From the NCBI GenBank assembly GCA_936941515.1, contig CAKZJI010000432.1, positions 1 through 10,078 of the forward strand: a DNA stretch of 10,078 nt. Direction: 5' to 3'. Made by a program: the position numbers and the translations under genes. This DNA comes from an uncultured Propionibacteriaceae bacterium. GTDB lineage: Bacteria; Actinomycetota; Actinomycetes; Propionibacteriales; Propionibacteriaceae. Below the pieces are notes generated by a model that worked only from the letters and a program-made list of their open reading frames with translations, did no database searches and was not told where the DNA came from. Every line of letters starts with the position of its first letter. Position 1 is the stretch's first letter. Of the stretch, positions 7,456 to 10,078 are shown piece by piece.

Positions 7456-8269
7456 GCGTTTCCCCCACCCGGTCCTCGCCATGCTTGCGGCCGAGGCGGC
7501 CGAGGAGGAGGTCCTCCACACCACGGGGCTGCGTGACTGGCAGTGCGTGCTGGGAGAATTCGTGATGTATGACCTCCCGCCGATGGGACCGGAGCCCTTC
7601 GACCCGTGGGCATGGCCGTCCCTCCAGGTCCGTGATGTGGTCCCCGAGAATGTGATTCAGGCATGGTCCCACCCTTTTCGGGTCGATGCCCAGGTGGAGA
7701 TGATGACCGGGCGGGGCCAGTTTCGGCCGCCGCAGCGCTACCCCGTGGGACAGGACAGACCTCATGGCAGGTGGTGGACCCTGCCCGTGCAGCAGATTCC
7801 GCAGGCGGAGTACGTGGGGAAACCTCCGCCTTACAGCATGTGCGTGCAGACCACGAGCGGACCATGGTTGGATGCGCCATCGGTGGAGCTGTGGGGTGCT
7901 GAGGACGCGTTCTTCGCTCCGTGGCATCTCCTGGAGCGGGAGGTGCTGTGGCGGCCGGTCGTTCCGAGGTTCACCCCGCGCGTCGCCGAGGTGACCTCCG
8001 CGCAGGACTGGGCTGCCCTCGTCGAGGCCTGGCCGTCGCATTTCCCGTCGAATGCCGGACGACAACAGAGCTTCCTGGGAGACTGGTTCACAGGTCACCG
8101 GATCTTCGAGCCCGACTGGGCAGAAGTCGCGCAGCGGTACGACGTGGTCCACGTCACCCAGGTGGGGTACCTCGAATGCGCCTACGCGCCCATCCCGTGC
8201 CTGGGCGGGGTGACAACCATGACCGGGTGGGGTCCCGATGTCGCGCTGTGGTTGAAGGACCCCCGCTGA
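7445..8269 (+). CDS. Tryptophan-rich protein of unknown function
   Basis: I do not recognise this protein of about 274 residues. It has no signal peptide or membrane segment and is probably cytoplasmic. Sixteen tryptophans (nearly 6%) are spread along it (PWAWPS, GRWWTL, GPWLD, ELWGA, VLWRP, GDWFTGH, TGWGP, ALWLK), many next to Pro or Gly. It begins with an acidic helix (LAMLAAEAAEEEV). The compact C-terminal segment holds FEPDWAEVAQRYDVVHVTQVGYLECAYAPI and ends in a hydrophobic GPDVALWLKDPR. Such a pattern fits a globular domain rather than a repeat protein. The start is uncertain: GTG 7445 overlaps the preceding frame by 11 bases, while GTG 7388 or ATG 7391 would overlap it by about 65; none has a strong ribosome binding site. 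It faces the tetR-type gene tail to tail, 44 bases away. Confidence 0.7.
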   Translation: MGRERFPHPVLAMLAAEAAEEEVLHTTGLRDWQCVLGEFVMYDLPPMGPEPFDPWAWPSLQVRDVVPENVIQAWSHPFRVDAQVEMMTGRGQFRPPQRYPVGQDRPHGRWWTLPVQQIPQAEYVGKPPPYSMCVQTTSGPWLDAPSVELWGAEDAFFAPWHLLEREVLWRPVVPRFTPRVAEVTSAQDWAALVEAWPSHFPSNAGRQQSFLGDWFTGHRIFEPDWAEVAQRYDVVHVTQVGYLECAYAPIPCLGGVTTMTGWGPDVALWLKDPR

Positions 8270-8313
8270 CGCCTCGGACTCACGTGGCTGCAGTGTCTCA
8301 ATACGTATTCGGT

Positions 8314-8949
8314 TCACCGGCTCTGAGCGATGTGTTCCTGGCCCAGCAGAGACAGTGCTCCTCGCGCTGTGGCCCGGATGGACCATTCGAAACGTTCTCG
8401 AGGGCTCAGCGTCGCGATTGACTCCGCCCCTGCGCGAACCGTCGGGGCGTCTGTGGGCAGGGGAGTGTGCCGGGCCTCGTCATCGTGGGACAGCGGATTG
8501 ATCTCGGCCAGGGCGATCGCGTTTTCCGCAACCGTCGAGACCAGCAGGCTGGCCTCTGTCGGCGGGTAGCCGAAGCACGATGCGAAAGCCGCCTGTTGTT
8601 CCTCCGCCAGCCTGATCGTGAAGTCATGTCTGGGTGCGGCGAGCTTGGCCAGGTGCTGTCCGATGCCCGGATTGGCCATCACGAAGTCGCGGAGCGTGTG
8701 CGCCAGTTCGACGAGCGCGTCCTCCGGGTCCGTGGCCGTCGGTTCGGGGAAGACGTGCCCGGCGACGATGCCCTCGGCCACCACGGCCCTCAGCCCCTCG
8801 AGGTCCCCGACGATCCGGTAGATCGACATCTCGCTGACGCCGAGTTCCTTCGCCACCCCCCTGATCGACAGGTGCGGAAGGGTGATGCGTTTGCCTGCCT
8901 CGATGATGCGATCGGTGGTGATGAGGCGAGGCCGTCCGGGTGAGACCAT
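8314..8949 (-). CDS. TetR/AcrR-family transcriptional regulator
   Basis: From the ATG at 8949 this is a 211-residue regulator, the normal size for the family. The N-terminal helix-turn-helix is clear: GRPRLITTDRIIEAGKRI, then LSIRGVAKELGVSEMSIYRIVGDLEGL at residues 27–53, matching the TetR pattern of recognition helix followed by Tyr and a short linker. The helical ligand-binding and dimerisation part follows and is not conserved enough to name a ligand. The frame is open further upstream to 9048, but that extension would run into the probable promoter and lacks the family's N-terminus. It diverges from the substrate-binding lipoprotein gene, with an inverted repeat between them, so local control of that gene and of itself is a fair inference. 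Confidence 0.82.
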   Translation of the reverse strand: MVSPGRPRLITTDRIIEAGKRITLPHLSIRGVAKELGVSEMSIYRIVGDLEGLRAVVAEGIVAGHVFPEPTATDPEDALVELAHTLRDFVMANPGIGQHLAKLAAPRHDFTIRLAEEQQAAFASCFGYPPTEASLLVSTVAENAIALAEINPLSHDDEARHTPLPTDAPTVRAGAESIATLSPRERFEWSIRATARGALSLLGQEHIAQSR

Positions 8950-9046
8950 GCACCCAATTCTTGCGTCTTTTCGATGAGGTTGAACGCTCAGAGGTCCGGA
9001 GGAACCGTTTCGGAGGGCGCGTGAGACACCTCTGGTCACTCGCCAC

Positions 9047-9052
9047 ATAATA
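9047..9052 (-). promoter_or_regulatory. Candidate -10 box for the tetR-type gene
   Basis: The minus strand reads TATTAT here, a near-consensus -10, about 100 bases before the start codon. It abuts the inverted repeat at 9054–9068, so a protein bound there would cover its -35 region. No TTGACA-like -35 is visible. Confidence 0.35.
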
Positions 9053-9053
9053 A

Positions 9054-9068
9054 GTTAGTGTATCTAAC
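9054..9068. promoter_or_regulatory. Inverted repeat between divergent genes, candidate operator
   Basis: GTTAG and CTAAC form a perfect 5-bp inverted repeat with spacer TGTAT, in a short AT-rich patch within GC-rich DNA. It overlaps a possible plus-strand -10 (TAACAT, 9065–9070) and adjoins a minus-strand -10. The halves resemble half-sites of the iron regulators DtxR/IdeR, but those sites have one base between GTTAG and CTAAC, not five. Binding by the neighbouring TetR-type protein is therefore the more natural guess. Confidence 0.45.
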
Positions 9069-9133
9069 ATAAATGTTCCGCCAGCCGCTGGCCAAGTGGC
9101 CCGAAGCGGCTCTGAGCGAAGGTGTCGCCCAAT

Positions 9134-10078
9134 ATGTCCTTCCGGTTTCCTCTGCTGATTCGTCTGAGTGGCGTCCTGCTGGCCTTCTGCGCCCTCGCCG
9201 CCACATCGTGCTCATCGGCATCCAACGGGGCTTCTGTGTCCTCACCAGCATCCGAAACGGCCGGTGCTCTCCTGCCGGCTGCCGAGGGAAAAACCGAGTA
9301 CCCGCTGACACTTACCTCTCCCTACGGCGAATCGGTCGTCGACAAGCGGCCGACCCGTGTCGCCACCGTCGGCGCGAACGCCGTGGACACGGAACTCCTG
9401 CTGTCCTTGGGAGGGGTCCCCGTTACCACCAATGGTCTCGGATTCAACAAGGCTCCCTGGCTGAAGGAGGCAGCGGCGGATCGCATCGAACTGGTCTTCG
9501 AGACCGAGAGCTGGGACCAGTACCCCTACGAATCCATCGCGGCGGCCAAGCCCGACGTGATCGTGGTGTTCGGTTACGACCTGACCAACTCCTTCGCGAA
9601 ACTCTCCGAGATCGCCCCGGTGGTCACAAGTGACAAGCCGTGGACCGGCTATTTCAGCAACCCCTGGCAGGACAACATCCGCATTCTCGGCAAGGTGCTC
9701 GACCTGTCCGGCGCAGCCGAAAAGGTGATTTCCGACTACGACTCCTACATCGCCACCCAGCGACAGGTGGACCAGCGCTTCCGCGACCGCGGCGGTGGCG
9801 GCGGACAGCGAGGTGATCCCGGGGACGACCTCGGTGGGGTAGCGCGGACTCAGCCGGTCATGGACGTACATGAAGGAGCCGAAGAAGAGCGGGTCGCCGA
9901 TGGCGAGGACGACGACGCTGCGGCCGGCAGCAAGGTGGGTCTCGAGCCGGTCGCAGCACTCGTCGTAGAAGTCGGCGAGGGCCCCGTAGTAGCCGCGAGG
10001 GTGGTCGGTGAAGCCGGTCGTCACCGGGTAGCGCAGCTCCTCCTCGACGACACCCTCGGGGATGAGGTCGGCGGCGAT
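9134..10078 (+). CDS. Iron-siderophore/cobalamin-type ABC substrate-binding lipoprotein, C-terminal lobe replaced at about 9790
   Basis: The ATG at 9134 opens a lipoprotein signal ending LAATSC, with the lipidated Cys at residue 26, followed by a Ser-rich linker. The next part is the N-terminal lobe of a class III (FecB/BtuF-type) binding protein: PLTLTSPYGESVVDKRPTRV at 57–76, NAVDTELLLSLGGVPV, YESIAAAKPDVIVV at 132–145, LSEIAPVV at 157–164 and the start of the interlobe helix (NIRILGKVLDLSGAAEKVISDY). It would hand a metal chelate or corrinoid to a membrane permease. Homology stops near residue 219 (base 9790), where about a third of the family's usual length is missing. Beyond that the frame stays open to the edge, but its Gly/Asp/Glu-rich translation is the antisense of a cobI fragment and is not real protein. 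No permease or ATPase gene follows in the window. Confidence 0.7.
   Translation, partial: MSFRFPLLIRLSGVLLAFCALAATSCSSASNGASVSSPASETAGALLPAAEGKTEYPLTLTSPYGESVVDKRPTRVATVGANAVDTELLLSLGGVPVTTNGLGFNKAPWLKEAAADRIELVFETESWDQYPYESIAAAKPDVIVVFGYDLTNSFAKLSEIAPVVTSDKPWTGYFSNPWQDNIRILGKVLDLSGAAEKVISDYDSYIATQRQVDQRFRDRGGGGGQRGDPGDDLGGVARTQPVMDVHEGAEEERVADGEDDDAAAGSKVGLEPVAALVVEVGEGPVVAARVVGEAGRHRVAQLLLDDTLGDEVGGD
9791..10078 (-). pseudogene. cobI: Precorrin-2 C20-methyltransferase fragment (middle part, 3' end lost at the junction)
   Basis: The minus-strand frame is open from the right edge and reads PVTTGFTDHPRGYYGALADFYDE…, AGRSVVVLAIGDPLFFGSFMYVHDRL and PTEVVPGITSLSAATA. These are hallmarks of CobI/CbiL, the SAM-dependent methylase of C20 in cobalamin synthesis: GDPLFFGSF lies in the tetrapyrrole-methylase SAM site and VPGITS is the family motif after it. 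The start is outside the window; GTG 10024 is internal to the conserved domain, so it is not the true start. Homology ends near 9790–9800. The frame then continues to 9242 as antisense of the lipoprotein gene. The C-terminal half of the enzyme is absent, so a working product is not expected from this copy. Confidence 0.72.

Noticed and set aside
8300..8309. Perfect 10-bp palindrome AATACGTATT between convergent genes
   Set aside because: It has no loop and no following T-run, so it is not a terminator; a short palindrome alone does not support an attachment or binding site.
7418..8386. 322-codon minus-strand open frame opposite the Trp-rich gene
   Set aside because: The plus frame has the more protein-like composition and a coherent end before the tetR stop. 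The minus frame also overlaps the tetR-type gene's 3' end.
9050..9068. DtxR/IdeR iron box
   Set aside because: The GTTAG and CTAAC arms are five bases apart instead of one, so a 19-bp iron box cannot be aligned across both halves.
9073..9633. Plus-strand open frame starting in the promoter region
   Set aside because: It is out of frame with the lipoprotein, and its Arg/Gly-rich translation matches nothing.

Overview
The window is high-GC DNA with Shine-Dalgarno-led genes, GTG starts, a Tat-exported protein and a guaB–guaB3 pair. This is typical of an actinobacterium. GuaB3, a short AroQ chorismate mutase and a CobI of the type carrying a PVTTG…DHP…FYDE segment suggest Propionibacteriales or Micrococcales, but I cannot fix the family. 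A gene is cut at each edge, so this may be a piece of a contig.

Layout. (1) 1–2195: two tandem paralogous right-handed beta-helix proteins. The first is cut by the left edge; the second is complete with a twin-arginine signal peptide. Hairpins and a 20-bp inverted repeat lie between them. (2) 2215–2288: a very long hairpin between convergent genes, best read as the terminator of the leftward gene. (3) 2291–3676, minus strand: a GH4 6-phospho-glycosidase, divergent from the next block. (4) 3838–6768, plus strand: a tight three-gene operon of guaB (IMP dehydrogenase), guaB3 (CBS-less paralogue whose catalytic-loop Cys aligns with His) and an AroQ chorismate mutase. (5) 6802–7455: a small secreted-protein gene with an in-frame TAG just after its signal peptide. 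It is followed by a tryptophan-rich cytoplasmic protein of unknown function (7445–8269). (6) 8314–8949, minus strand: a TetR-type regulator, divergent from an iron- or cobalamin-type ABC substrate-binding lipoprotein starting at 9134. An inverted repeat with candidate -10 boxes lies between them. (7) About 9790: the lipoprotein gene loses its C-terminal lobe and joins, tail to tail, the 3'-truncated middle of a minus-strand cobI (precorrin-2 C20-methyltransferase) that runs off the right edge.

The guanine-nucleotide/chorismate operon is housekeeping and probably constitutive. The beta-helix pair plus GH4 enzyme suggests carbohydrate processing, though no transporter is present to confirm a shared pathway. 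The right end suggests locally regulated metal or corrinoid uptake beside cobalamin synthesis. I see no convincing new defence or mobile system. The observations most worth checking are the nonsense codon in the secreted protein, the lipoprotein/cobI junction, the 74-bp hairpin element and the chorismate mutase fused into a purine operon.
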